Made by a program: the position numbers and the translations under genes
Source: Lindgomyces ingoldianus
Taxonomy: Eukaryota > Ascomycota > Dothideomycetes > Pleosporales > Lindgomycetaceae
Reading direction: 5' to 3'
Length of the DNA stretch: 64,000 bases
Assembly: GCF_010093535.1 (NCBI RefSeq)
Contig: NW_022985179.1
Location: 1,114,228-1,178,227 of the forward strand
Shown: piece by piece, positions 45,851-58,200 of the stretch
Numbering within the stretch: the stretch's first letter is position 1
Layout: each line of letters begins with the position of its first letter
The notes under the pieces: generated by a model
The model's database searches: none
What the model saw: the letters and a program-made list of their open reading frames with translations, nothing else
What the model was told of the DNA's origin: nothing

Positions 45851-46220
45851 TGTAACAGCACAGGCAAGATAATAAGTCTAAATACAGTAGAAATCTACTT
45901 AGAGGCATATAAAAGTGTGTAGGGACTTAGAACCTAGGAATGCTATTAACACCTATAAGCCTTGTATAAAAGGATATTAGAAAACTACTAAGCTAGCTAC
46001 AGAGGCAAGGTGCAACTAAATACATAAGAGAATAAGAGTACAGCAGAGGGCAGGGCAGAGTTAGGGCTAGGTTAAGGTTAGGGCTAATACAAGGGCCTTC
46101 TAGAGGTTCTAGGCGACCTAAGATGGAGACAATTTATAAGAATTAAGTTAGGGTTAGAGCCAATACAGGGACCCTTTGGATAGGTTCCGGGCGACCTAAG
46201 ATGGAACAAGAATCGTTGCA
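45851..46220. repeat. Element G right LTR
   Basis: 370 bp. Here the first 130 bases are AT-converted (TGTAACAGCACAGG onwards) and the last 100 are GC-rich (CGGGCGACCTAAGATGG), the mirror image of the left LTR. Confidence 0.9.
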
Positions 46221-46225
46221 GCTAT

Positions 46226-47068
46226 GTCCCTACAGACCGGGACCGGCTAAACCTAAGTCCACTGTAGGTATTCTCTAGTGTAGACTACTTATACTAAATG
46301 CTTTTTTAATTAGTAGGTTTCTATATTATAAGAAGTACTTCTGTATAGAATACACCTTCTATTGTTTTACCTAAAAGCTAGTGCCTTTTAGCTAACTACT
46401 AAGGATAAGAGCAAAGTTTTAAGTCTTTTAATATAAAAAACTAGAACTTTAAAAGCTATTTTTTTAAAGTTTTTTTATTTTTATTAATCTTTAATAGCTT
46501 TAAAAAATTCTTACTAGTCTTTTATCTTTAGCAAGTTATAAAGCGCTTTAGCTATACTCTACATAGCTTTATAAGTGTTGTAGTTATTTTCTATAGATAC
46601 TTTATAGTCTGCTGTTAGGCAGTTTCTTTAGTAGTTGTAGCGCTCTCTGCATTTCTAGCATTAGCATTGCTAAAATTGTCTAGTAAGTTCCTTAGTAGAG
46701 ATTTTTACTTTAAAGTAGTCTAGAAGAAAGTGTTTTTACCTTTTTTTAACATTTTCTTTATATCTTTAGACTTAGGTACTAGTTTAGTATTCTTTAAGAA
46801 TAGCTACTTCCTACAACACCTAATTAAGGCTGTAGAAGTTCTAGAACTCTACCTTTTAATATAGTATAAAGCAGTTAGTAAAGCTATAGTTTCCTTTACA
46901 TCTTTAGTAAAAAAGAGATTTAACTCTTTTTTTAACTCTTTTTTTATAAAGCTGTGTTCTATAGTAATAGCTTTTATTATTATAGTAGTATTTTTATTCT
47001 TTACCTTCTTAGAGATTAGGCATTTCTAATAAAAGTAGCCTACTTTTTTATAGTTTAGGTAGGCTTTA
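46226..47068 (-). pseudogene. gypsy-A copy 2 gag remnant
   Basis: The minus-strand continuation of gag, homologous in order to copy 1 at about 31000-32000. It is disrupted by stops and by TRIM-1 at 47069; the gag piece continues at 54059-54316. No intact zinc knuckle is seen. Confidence 0.6.
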
Positions 47069-47145
47069 TGTTGCGTTTGCTAAAAGGTCAACCTTCTAGC
47101 TAGCACAGTAGAAGGATATATATATACAGATAGCTGTACGCGACA
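47069..47145 (-). repeat. TRIM-1 LTR (left)
   Basis: 77 bp, TGTTGCGTTT to GCGACA, preceded by TSD CTTTA. Little RIP decay. Confidence 0.92.
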
Positions 47146-47204
47146 CATCCCCTAGCTTAAACAGTGGAATAAGAGAGGTAAAACAACTTTAACACACTCT
47201 TCTA

Positions 47205-47419
47205 TGTGACGGTGCTGCTTGTCAAGCTCCGCTGCTAGTCACATGATCTCACTAAGAGTTAAGCGAGCGCGCTAGCGCCTTGGCGCTGCGCAAGCTTTTC
47301 TCTCGCGAAAACCCTTCGCCTCCTTCACTCCCTATCCTAGTTTAGCTGAAATAGAGCCAACCTACTCTACCTTGCTTCCCCAGCTCTATACAGCAGTAGA
47401 GACAGTGCTTGTTATTACA
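47205..47419 (+). repeat. gypsy-F1 5' LTR
   Basis: 215 bp, TGTGACGGTG to TTATTACA, GC-rich in its first 180 bases. It contains GCGCGCTAGCGCC and GGCGCTGCGC palindromic blocks. It pairs with 53557-53771. Confidence 0.93.
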
Positions 47420-47959
47420 TTAAACTAGAATTAATCCTATTTTAGCTAGAGAACAGTAGTATAATATCTAAGTTAAACTATATAGTTAGCTCTAAGAGCT
47501 TAATCTATTAACTAACTCTTATTAAGAAGATCTGCTAGTATAACTAAGCTAAGCCTTAGTTTATTAATAATAGCTATCTGCCTTTAAAGCTTTAGTTAGG
47601 CTAGGCAACTAAAGCAACCTTATTAAGAAGCTCTAAGCTAGAAGCGCTGCTCTAGTTTAAATTAACTGTAGGGGGAGCCTACACTATTACTGCACAACGC
47701 GAAGAGAGCTGCGGGCTCTATATAAAACTACTACCACCCTTAATCCCCTGCTACACAATTAGAAGCCCTAAGGCAGTAGGCACCTTACAGGCCTAGAGAC
47801 AGCAGGCCTACTAACTAATTAGCTGCACTGCTAGCAGCACTACTGCCCTATCTGCTTCACCCTCTTAGAACCTAAAGCAGCATTACTAATTAATTAGCTG
47901 CACTGCTAGCAGCATTAAACTAATACTAGCATAGGGAAACTCTTAAAGCTTAAGATGCA

Positions 47960-50900
47960 GATAGACTTTACTGCTCTACTAACTAGCAAAGAGCACACGC
48001 TAGCACCTAGGACACTTAAGAGTAGCGCTAAAGTTTACAGTAAAAAGGTGTTTAAAAAAGACTACATAATTAAAAAACTTTATAAATAAGCTTAGTAAAA
48101 TAAAAAGCTAATAGTAGTTAAAACTAAAAAAGTCTTATAAAGTAATAATATACATAAGCTTTATAACTTTACTACTACTCTACTTATGATTATAACTAGT
48201 AAGAAAGTAGTTCTTATAAATAAGCTAGTTTAATATGTTTTTAAAACATAGACCTTCTATAACTATACTAACACGCTAGTAAAAGCGCTTAATAAGGCAG
48301 AAAAGAAACTACTAGAGGCTTAGAGACAGGTAGCTACATCTTAAAAGCTGCTAGATAAGGCCTTAGTAAAGCTAGCTAACTAGAACATTAAAGCTACTAC
48401 TTTAAAAGACCTACTTAAGCTAGTATTTGCAGACACTTTTTACTTATACTTTTTAAGGTAAATAAGTAGTGCACTTATAGTAGCACTAACTATAAGCACT
48501 TTAAAAAAGCAGCTGCGCTTTAAACTTATAACTTTAGCTACACTAAACACTACATAGTTTACTTTATAAAGCTAGAAAAAAGGCTTATAACACTTTACTA
48601 AAGTAGTAGACCTACTTATATTTATAAGTAATAATAACTATAACATTAAGCACTAAAAGAACTTACTAGTAAGTAAGCTACTACACAACACTAACTACTT
48701 TATCCCTTTAAATAGTAACTTAAAGAACTATAAAAATATGTAAGCGTACTATACTAAATTAAAAATAAGTAAAAAAGCTTTAAGCTACTTATCACTACAC
48801 TTTAAAGTAATAAAGAAATGTAACTAGTAGGTAATAGCTACTAGCATTATTAAATTTTTAAAAAAGCCTTTATTAACACCTACTAGCGCTTAAAAGCTAG
48901 GGCTAAGCTTTACTAGCTAAAGATAAAGTTATTTTAGAACTTTAAAAACTTTAAAGCTTAGTTTACTTAACTAGCTAAGAAAGCTAAGCTACTACTAGAC
49001 TAATAAAAGAATAAGATCTTTAATGCTCTCTTAGGCCTACTACCTATACACATAGAGATCGACTGCTATAACCCTATAATAAGCTTTTTTAACTACTGCT
49101 ACTAGGCCTAACAGATTACATTCTCTTTATAAAAGGTAGCTATAAAGACTAGTGCTTAGTGTGCGTAAAAAAGTCTAAAAAAGCTTACTTATAAAAATAT
49201 TTTATAACTATAAGTTACTACTTTACTAGTATAAGTTATAACTTTACTGCTAACACTAACAGCTAAGAATAATGTTATATACTATTACTATTATAAGTTA
49301 AGACACTTTAGCTATAACTACTTACTTTTTTATATAAAAAATAAGCTAATAAAAGCGGTAAACTTAGATATAAAGTTAAGTAATAAAAAAGCACTGTTAT
49401 TAAGAGAAGCTTTACTTTTAAAAAAAGTCTTCTTTCTAGAGACGCATAATAAAGCCTCTAGTTCTAACCTGTAGCAGCTACTTTTTAGCAAAAAGCTATT
49501 TACGCTGCCTTGCTGTATTTCTACTAATAAAATAGCTATTAAGCTTAATAGCTTTATTAACACTAGTGTAAGTAGCTATAACCTCTTTTATCCTAAGCAC
49601 TTATGTATAGTAAAAAAAGGTTTTAAGGTAAAGCTTTTTAAAATAGCGCCTGTCCCTTTAGTAGAGTATAATAATAGACTAAATAGATAGGTATATAAGT
49701 ACTTTAAAGCTAATCTAGTTTTAGATAGCAACTAAAAACTATTATGCTTTATACCTTATAACACTAGTTATTACAACCTTATTATTAGTTATAAGCTGCT
49801 AGAGAAAGTAAGCGTGTAAATTAACTATAAAAACTATATACTAAAATAGCTAAAAAATAATAAGCTAATTAATTATAAATATAACATTAACATCTTTATA
49901 CACAGCCTATCTCTAAAGATAAACCTAAGTTACTAAAAAGACACTAAAAGACATAATAAACTTATAAGTGTAGCTGCGCTTTAACTAGTAGGTAAATAAA
50001 AAGCAACTAAGCATTTTATATATAAAAAGAACTTTAAGAAGATGTGTAACTAGCTTAGCACTTTAAAGCTAAGCTTATAACTTTATTATAAAAATTACTA
50101 TAACTTAACTATATTATATAATACACTTATTAATGCTAGTTTAGACATTAATGTAATAAGTTCTACTACTTTTATATTACATGCTTAATAAAAAAAGTTA
50201 TTATTAGTTATATAAGTATATATAAAGTAAAGAAGCTTATTTAGAACTATTAAAAAAAAACTAGCTTAACTTAGAGAAAAAGCTCTACTAGTTAATTTAA
50301 TAAAAGCTCTTAGCACTGTTATATGCAGAAGCTACACTAGCCTACTTCTTTAAAAAGAACTCTAATAAGCTTTTACTTTACTATAAAAAAGTTAACTATA
50401 ACATTTAGCTTATAGCAAAAAAAAATATTAAGTAGCTTACTATATAGTATGTTGCTAAAGCAACTTAAGCTAGTTAAAAATTACTTTAATAATTACTTAT
50501 AACATAGTTTTATTACATACAGCAGCGCTAGCTATGTGTTTCTAGTGCTGTTTACTAAAAAGCTAAAAAAAAGTAGTAGTTCTATGTTAACTACTAAAAG
50601 CTTAATATAATTATTAAAAAAAAGCATACCTAATTCCCTTAATCTAGAAGACTTTTACCTGCCTAGTGTGTGCTAGGGTGTTTACTAAGCTAGACATATA
50701 ATAAGCTTTTTACTGCATCTATCTAAATAAGAAGGTAGAGGACCTTACTACCTTTTAAACATAATATAGTAACTATAAATACTATGTACTACTATTTAGC
50801 TTATGCAATAGACTAGCTATATTCTAACACTATATTAATAAAGTGCTTTATAGCTTACTAAATAACACTTATATAGTATACTTTAACAACATTCTTATTT

Positions 50901-53480
50901 ACTTAAAAGACTTATTTTAACATAAAGAACATGTTGCATAGGTGCTCTGTTAACTACTAGACGCTAGATTTTAAGTAAACATTATAAAAAGTAAGTTCAC
51001 TATTATAGAAATAAAGTTTTTAGGTCTAATTATTAGCACTAACAGCATGTGTAAGAACCTAAAGAAGGTAGCAGCTATATGTAAATAGCTTATACTAATA
51101 TTAATTAAGAGCTTATAATTCTTTTTAAAGTTCTATAACTTTTACTAAGCATTTCTAAAAAACTATAGATGTATTATTATATAACTATTTATAAAGCTGC
51201 TTAAGTGTAGTGCTTAGCACTACTTTAAAAATATAAGCTAGTAGCTTTTAATTAAGCTAAAGACTTAATGCTATTAGACACTAGCTTTACACACTACTTG
51301 TTCTACTGCTAGACACGCATAGAGACAGACACTAGCAACATAGTTGTAGCAGGTGTGCTTTTCTAGCTATAGAATAATAAACTCTAGTAACTAGTAGCCT
51401 TTTATTTAAAGACTATAAGCGCGCTTTAAATAAACTATAACATTTAGGATAAAAAGATGCTTACTATAATATAAGGCTTATATAAGTAGTAAGCTTAGTT
51501 TATAAGCTTATAAATAACTAAGCTATTTAGCGCCTTTATAAACTATTAAGTGTTAAAGTACTTTTTAATTAAGTGTAAGCTTACCTTATAGTAAATATGC
51601 TAGGCTATAATAGTAGCTAATTACAACCTAAGGCTTACTTACTAGCTAGAGACTATAAATGTAGTAGTAGATGTGTTGTTAAAAAAGTAAGAAAAGCTAA
51701 AAACTTAAAAAAATAAAAATACAGCAGCTTATATATATGATTTTTTTATAGTATACTAAATTAACTTAAGCACTATTAAGGCTATAGTAGACAACTTAGC
51801 TTAGTAAGCTATAGAAGAACTACTAGCTATAAATGCTATAAAAGTAGCTACTAGTAACACTTTTATAGCTTTTTTATTTTTAAATAAGCTTTATACACTA
51901 ATTAACTACATCTTTAAAGTAAACTAGAACTATGTAAGCTTATAGCTATATTAAAAGCAAGGCTAGAATAAAGTAAAAATGCTATAAAAGCTTATAAGTA
52001 AAGGCTTTCTTATATATAATAGTAAGTAACTAGTAGTTTTAGCTATTTACTTTATATAAACTTATTTTATTTACATAGTTTATGTAACCTAAGTAACTAC
52101 TTACTTAAGTAAAAAAAAGACTTTAAAACTACTATATAACTAATACTACTAGCTTTATATAAGCTAGAACATTACTAACTATGTTATAGCATGTAAGGCC
52201 TATAAATAGAGCTACACACTTTAAAATAAAACTCTAAAACTGCTTAAGTTACTACTTATTTTATAGTAAGTTTAGTAAAATGTTTTTATAAACTTTAAGT
52301 TATTTTTACTAAATAAAAAAAAGTATAATAACACTTTTATAGTAGTAGACTACTTAAGTAAACACTTCTTTTTACTACTATGCTATAAAATAATAATAGT
52401 AAAGAATATAGTAAACTTATACTATTACTACATCTAGCGCATCTTTAGCTTTCTAAGGTTTATTATTTTTAATTAAAGCTTTTAATTTACTTTAAAGTTT
52501 ATAAATAAGCTTTACTAACTTATAAAAATTAAGTAAAAGCTTTTAACCCTTTACTACTTATAAATAAATAGTAATATAAAGGTGCTAAACTAGTATTTTA
52601 ACTAGTGCTTACAACTCTTTATAAACTACTACTAAAATAACTAGTTAGACCTCTTACTATGCATAGATTAGGCATAAGCTATGCTACTTTATAAAATAAC
52701 TAAACTATTACTGTTTAAAATTAAATTTAGTTACTAACTAACTTACTATTAAAACTAAAAAGAATAAACTAAGTAATTAAGTTTTATATATAAGTAAATG
52801 TTATGTAAAGAGGCTTAAAGCTATGCTAAAACTTAGCACAACATAGTGCAGCTTACTATAAAAATAGCTTAAAAAAGTATTATATAAGCCTAGCAGTAAT
52901 AAGCAACCTAGGTAAATAAAATAAAAAGTAGTCTAAATTTTATAGTAAGTAATAAAGTGTATGTAACACTTAAAGAATTTACTTTAAGTTGCCTTAGTTA
53001 AAAGCTTAACTACTAGATATACAAACTATACTCTATTATAAGTATAAAGAGACACTTATACTGCTTAAAGCTGCTACTATACATGCACATGTATAACGTC
53101 TTCTACGCAGACTACCTGCAAAAGGAATTACTAATAGCGCTGCTAGGCTAGCTTAAACTTAAGAAAAAGCTTATTAATATTAATAGTTACTTTAAATAGC
53201 CTGTACAGAAAATCCTTAACAGCTGTCTCTACTACTGCCGACTGTAGTATAAGGTCTTCTAGGTAGCCTATAACTCTAACTCTACCTAGTATAACACCTA
53301 AAAGTTTATAGAAGCTTTACATAAAGTAAAAGACTTTTATAATGCATATCTAAATAAACTAGGCTTCTTAGTATAGTTAGAAGCCTAGCTACAAGTGTAT
53401 AGGGCAGAAGAAGACCTAGAGGCAACAAAGAAGAATAACTAGCCTAAAAAACTTGCTAGTAAAGGGGACTATAATAAAGG
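47960..53480 (+). pseudogene. gypsy-F1 gag-pol remnant
   Basis: Gag-like charged sequence runs to about 49300 and the protease region cannot be assigned. RT is at about 50650-51250, where VYFNNILIYLKD (50870-50910) stands for VYLDDILIF and IKFLGLIIS, then FLKFYNFY follow. RNase H (FYSKTIS-like) comes next. Integrase at about 52330-52760 is of the type DYLSK, YIQR, NQYIN. Both catalytic Asp of the RT box read Asn. Dozens of TAG/TAA stops make it inactive. Confidence 0.85.
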
Positions 53481-53556
53481 CTAAAGAACATGCTATACAT
53501 GTTATTATTATATGTAACTATAGACTTAAAGACAAGCCTGCCTTAAAGGGGGGTAA

Positions 53557-53771
53557 TGTAATAGTGCTGCTTATTAAGCTTTACTACTAGTTATATAATC
53601 TTGCTAAGGGTTAAGTAAGCGCACTAGCGCCTTAGCGCTGCGCAAGCTTTTCTCTTGCAAAAACCCTTTGCCTTCTTCACTCCCTATCCTAGTTTAGCTA
53701 AAATAGAGCTGACCTACTCTACCTTGCTTCCCTAGCTCTATACAGTAGTAGAGACAGTGCTTGTCATCACA
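53557..53771 (+). repeat. gypsy-F1 3' LTR
   Basis: 215 bp, ending CATCACA. Its first 100 bases are more RIP-decayed than the left LTR and its end is less so. Confidence 0.93.
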
Positions 53772-53976
53772 TTCTAGCCTAAGCAACAGAACTTAGAGAC
53801 AGATCTAGTAAGGTAGCCTCTGTAATAGACGCACTGCCTAAATGCTTTTTACTAAGCGTAGGAATTAAACACACAGTGTTTAGAGATAATGCGATCCTAT
53901 ATAGAGCAGGGAGAGAAGGGATGCGAAAATTTTGTGCGCTAACCATCTACACTACGCTGTAAACCAGGCTTATAAC

Positions 53977-54053
53977 TGTTGCGTTTGCTAAAAGGTTAAC
54001 CTCCTAGCTAGCATAGTAGAAGGATATATATAAATGGATAGCTGTACGCGACA
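53977..54053 (-). repeat. TRIM-1 LTR (right)
   Basis: 77 bp, matching 47069-47145 with few transitions, followed by TSD CTTTA. Confidence 0.92.
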
Positions 54054-54058
54054 CTTTA

Positions 54059-54316
54059 TTTTAAATTTACTTTTTTTTACTTCTTTATTAGCAGTAGCTT
54101 ATTACCTTTTCTAAGAGCTCTACTCTTCTTTTAAAAGGTACTATATATGTGTTTTCTATAGCTTAGATCTATTAGCTTTTTATTACAGCAAAGTGTTTTC
54201 TTTTTCTTAGGCGCTAACTTAAGCCTCTAAGGTGTTCTGCTAGGTCTTTTTTTTTTACGTATATTTCTTATAATAGTTGTTATAAGTAGCTGCTTATTTA
54301 ATAAATTTTTTTAAAG
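54059..54316 (-). pseudogene. gypsy-A copy 2 gag fragment, cut at Fot-A
   Basis: The minus-strand sequence CTACTT...AAGCAGCTACTTATAAC matches copy 1 gag at about 30960-31010. It ends abruptly at the TA of Fot-A copy 3. Confidence 0.75.
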
Positions 54317-54519
54317 TAACGTACCTAACAGGTTGGCCGGCCACTTTTGCTAAGCCCCTACCACACTCTACCTATCTACATAATGCCTTAATAACAACAC
54401 TAGATTAAATCTTCTAAAGAATGTTAGATACAGCTTACTCTTTAGGCTTTTAAATAAGACTTAAAACTCTTCTTACAACACGCTGCAGCTATCTATAATG
54501 TCTCTTACACAACACTAAG

Positions 54520-54794
54520 TGTGACGGTCCTACGCAGAGAGCTCTGTCGCGCGTCACATGACGAGCTGCCCGTGCAGCCAATCAGGATATAGGGGGTGCG
54601 ACTGGCGCAACGCTATTAGTTTGCTTAGCGCTAGCGTCCTTACTAGCGCCTTAGCGCTGTAAGCACTTCTTCTGCAGAGCTGCTCTTAAAGCTCCCTTTC
54701 TTCTCTCTATCTTAGTGTAGCTAAAATAGAGCTAACCTACTCTGCCTTGCTTTTCTAGCTTTATATAGTAGTAGAGACAGTGCTTATTATTATA
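54520..54794 (+). repeat. gypsy-F2 5' LTR
   Basis: 275 bp. It starts TGTGACGGTCCTACGC and its first 120 bases are GC-rich and unlike gypsy-F1. From about 54650 it matches the gypsy-F1 LTR to the end. Confidence 0.92.
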
Positions 54795-55289
54795 TTACAC
54801 TAAAATTATTTTATTTAGCTAAAAGACAGCAACATAATATCTAGGTCTACTGTGCAGTTAGCTCTAAAAGCTTAATCTGCTAACTAACCCTTACTTAGAT
54901 AGATCTGCTAGTATAACTAAGCTAAGCCTTAGTTTATTAATAATAGCTATCTGCCTTAAAGCCCTAGTTAAGCTAGGCAACTATAAAAGCAACACTAAGC
55001 AATAATTAGATTATTACACTTTATTAAGAAGCCTTAAGCTAGAAGCGCTGCTGCTCTAGTTTAAATTAACTGTAGGGGGGGGCCTACTGTACTAACTACC
55101 ACCGCAACAACGCAAAGAGAGCCGCAGGCTCTGTACAAACCCACGTACAAACCCACCACTAATCGACTATCAGCCCCACTGTCACCGGACCCAGGGCTCA
55201 CACTACACTATACCTCTGCGGACTGCTAGACTCTAGAGTAGAGGGAAGAAGCTAAGAGCACTAAGATAGGGAACCTATTAAAAATTAAA

Positions 55290-58200
55290 ATGCGCGTTAA
55301 TCCTACTGCCTAGCCTACTAGCAACACTTATACGCCTAAACTAAGAACGCTGCTATGCTAGGCCTAGTTCTACGCTAATAATGTGTTTAAGAAAGACTAC
55401 ACTATTAAGACTACACGCGTGCGCGCTTAGCAGGCTAGGAAAGCACTATTGCTCTAGACAAAGGCTATTACTTAGAGTACTACTAATTATAATTTAATTA
55501 GCCTCTGCCTAGACCTACTAAACCTTATAGCTGTAGATTACGCAGTTATAGTAAATAAGCTACTATAGTAGTTATTAAAAGTGTAAGCTTATTAAAACTA
55601 TGCTAATACTTTTACTAAAGCAGTTAACATAGCAGAAGCTAAGTAAGTAAAAGTTAGTAAAAAGCTATAAAAGCTTTAAAGCTTACTAAATAAAACTCTT
55701 AAACACTTAGCTAATTATAAAGATAAAGTTAAAAAACTTAAGGCTGCTACTATACTAGCATGTAATTAATTATTTCTTTTAAACAAAGCTTATTAAGTGC
55801 TAAAAGGCACACTTACACTAACTACACTAAGAAAGTAACTATAATTTAACCTAGCTATGCTAAGAATGCCTAACCTCTTTTATATTAGTACTATAAGCTA
55901 GGGAGCTAGGCTAAAACTATTAGCTAAAGTAGAGGATCTGCCTAGGTTTATAAGTAAAAATAATATTAAATTTAATTACTAGAAAGACCTTTTAATAAGT
56001 AAGGTACTTTACAACATAAACTACTTTATACCTACAGATAGTAACTCTATAAAGAAAAAAAACACTTAAGTACACTATACTAAAAGTAAAGTAGATAGTT
56101 AAGTGCTAAGTTAACTAGTTTTTTACTTTAAAGCCTAAAAGCAGTAAAGTAAGCTAGTAATAACTAAAAATATTATAAGCTTTTTAAAAAAAAGCTTTAA
56201 AAATACTAACTAGTAAATAAAAGCTAAAACTAAGCTTTACTAGCTTAAAATAAAGCTATTTTAGAATTTTAAAGACTTTAAAGCCTAGTTTATGTGCCTT
56301 ATAAATAAAGCTAAGCTGCTACTTAAGTAGTAAAAGGACAAGATCTATAACACCTTATTAAGTTAGCTTTAAGTACATATAAAGACTTACTATAATAACT
56401 TAATAGTTAGCTTTTTTAATTACATAAAGTAAGCCTACTAGATATCCTTCTTACTGCAGAGGTTTACTACAAAGTTAAGCGTGTAACATGTGTAAAGAGG
56501 TTAAGAGAAGCTTATGCATTAGAATGTTTTTTAACCTGCTACTACTACTACTGCCCTAATAACTCTAGTAACACTTTAAGTATAGGCAGCTTTAACAAAG
56601 AATGCTATAACCTACTACTTATGCTATTAGCTAAGACATATAAGTTGTAACTGCCTTTACGCCTGCGCTAAGAGTAAGGCTATAGAAGCAGCATAAAAGC
56701 TAAACACTGCAAGCTTTAGTAAAGACAGTAAATTAAAAAAAAACTTACTCTAGAAAAAGTCTTTTTCTTAGAGTTAATAAATAAAGCGCTAGCGTAAGAG
56801 CTATGTAAGCTGCTATTTAGTAGTAAGCTTTTTATGCTGCTCTACTACATCTCTACTAAAGAGATTACTGTACGCTTAAATAGTCTTATTAACACAGGGG
56901 CTAGCAGCTATAATTTAATCTACCTACAACACTTATAGATAATCTAGAAGCACCTATAGCCTAAGATGCTTAGCATTAAGTCTATCTTTATTACAAAATA
57001 TAATAATTAACTAAACAGATAGGTAGATAAGTACTTTTACATAAACTTAGTAATTAATAGCTACTAGCTGCTTACACTCTTTATCCTTTATAACACAAGC
57101 TGTTATAACTTAATTATAGGCTATAAAGTTTTTAAAAAGGCTAGTGTTTAAATTAACTATAAGAAATAATTAATTTAGTAGCTAGATAATAATTAGATAT
57201 AAGACTATAAGTGTAATATTATTATCTTTATATGTAGTATGTTTCTATAGATTAACTAATCTTATTAAGTAGACACTAACTAATAAAATAAGTTTATAAA
57301 AATATTAAGAATTAATTAATACTAACTTTAATTAACTTAAAAGCATAATTAGTAGTAAAACTTAAAAAAAATAAAAAAGTAACTTAATTTTTAACTAATA
57401 CCTTTTAGCGCTAATTAAGCGCGCTAATGTTAACTAGCTATATCTAGAAAAGCACTTGCTAAGGTAGGGCTAGAAGTAAACATAATTAACGCTGCTACGT
57501 TTATGCTACACGTAAGGCGCAGAGATGTTATAATTAGACATATTAGCGTCTATAAAGTTAATTAACTAATTAAGGACTACTAAGCACTTATAATAGTTAA
57601 TTCTAAGAATAAGCTCTAACAGCTAATGCTTAAGAAGTTACTATCCCCTGTGTACACTAGAGCTACGCTAGCTTACTTCTTAAAAAGAGACTTAGATAAA
57701 CTGCTGCTGCACTAACCTAGTGTTAACTATAATATTAAGCTAATAGTAGAGAACACCTTATTAAGCAGCCTACTATACAGCATGTCTCTAGAGCAGCTTA
57801 GGCTAGTTAAGGACTATCTAGACAACCACCTGCAACACAGATTTATTACGCATAGTAACACTAGCTACGCTTTTTTAGTCTTGTTTACTAAGAAGCTAGA
57901 AAAAAAGTAAAGGTTTTACATAGACTATTATAAGCTTAATATAATTATAAAGAAAAATGCTTACCTAATACTTTTAATTTAAAAGACACTTACATAGCTA
58001 GCTACAGCTAAAGTCTTTACTAAGCTTAACATATAATAGGCGTTTTATTGCATCTAGCTTACTAAAAAGGTTAAGGACCTAACTACCTTTTAAACACGCT
58101 ATAGTAACTATAAGTATTATGTACTACTCTTTAGACTTTATAACAGCCTTATAACTTTTTAGTAATATATTAATTAGGTTCTACATAGCCTACTTAACAA

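Larger units (their letters stand above)
44068..46220. mobile_element. Element G: 2.15-kb non-autonomous LTR element
   Basis: Two 370-bp direct repeats (44068-44437 and 45851-46220) with TG...CA ends and a perfect TSD GCTAT (44063-44067 and 46221-46225). The interior (44438-45850) is AT-rich, with an internal imperfect repeat around AACTAGTCTAATTTAGCTA (44530 and 45005). No gag or pol domain is recognised in either strand. It is therefore either a LARD-type non-autonomous element or one with unrecognisable coding. The outer end of each LTR is GC-rich, while the inner end and interior are RIP-decayed. Confidence 0.9.
47205..53771 (+). mobile_element. gypsy-F1: Ty3/Gypsy retrotransposon
   Basis: 6567 bp with 215-bp LTRs (47205-47419 and 53557-53771) and TSD TTCTA (47200-47204 and 53772-53776). 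The polypurine tract AAGGGGGGTAA abuts the right LTR. Plus-strand gag, RT, RNase H and integrase follow in Gypsy order. The LTR outer parts are GC-rich; the coding region is saturated with TAA/TAG. It is inserted into TRIM-1. Confidence 0.95.
47069..54053 (-). mobile_element. TRIM-1: miniature LTR element interrupted by gypsy-F1
   Basis: Two 77-bp LTRs (47069-47145 and 53977-54053) with TG...CA ends and TSD CTTTA (47064-47068 and 54054-54058). After removing gypsy-F1 and one TTCTA, the element is only about 413 bp, with a 259-bp interior that encodes nothing recognisable. A purine-rich stretch ending AGGGGA precedes the LTR on the minus strand, which also gives the LTR a TATATATA box in the right direction; hence the minus call. 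The interior includes GTAGATGGTTAGCGC, reminiscent of a tRNA D-arm, but no full tRNA fold. A solo LTR is at 63623. Confidence 0.88.
38851..54316 (-). mobile_element. gypsy-A copy 2: Ty3/Gypsy element, reversed, with nested insertions
   Basis: Minus-strand element. The 3' LTR is 38851-39380. A polypurine-like GGAAGGGAGG lies at about 39386-39395 next to it. Then come integrase (HxPQTDGQTE-like at about 40765-40805), RNase H, RT (catalytic YLDN at about 42416-42445), protease (about 43330-43570) and gag (43900-47068 and 54059-54316). It contains a solo LTR (41311), element G (44068) and TRIM-1 (47069), which in turn holds gypsy-F1. The gag frame breaks at 54316 against Fot-A copy 3 and does not resume beyond it at 63334; the 5' LTR is absent. 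Decay is RIP-type. Confidence 0.85.

Noticed and set aside
49330..49563. Minus-strand 77-codon frame
   Set aside because: Antisense to decayed gypsy-F1 gag-pol; no domain.
53880..53976. Possible tRNA or tRNA-derived SINE head in TRIM-1
   Set aside because: D-arm-like bases are present on the minus strand, but no anticodon stem or T-arm could be paired by eye.
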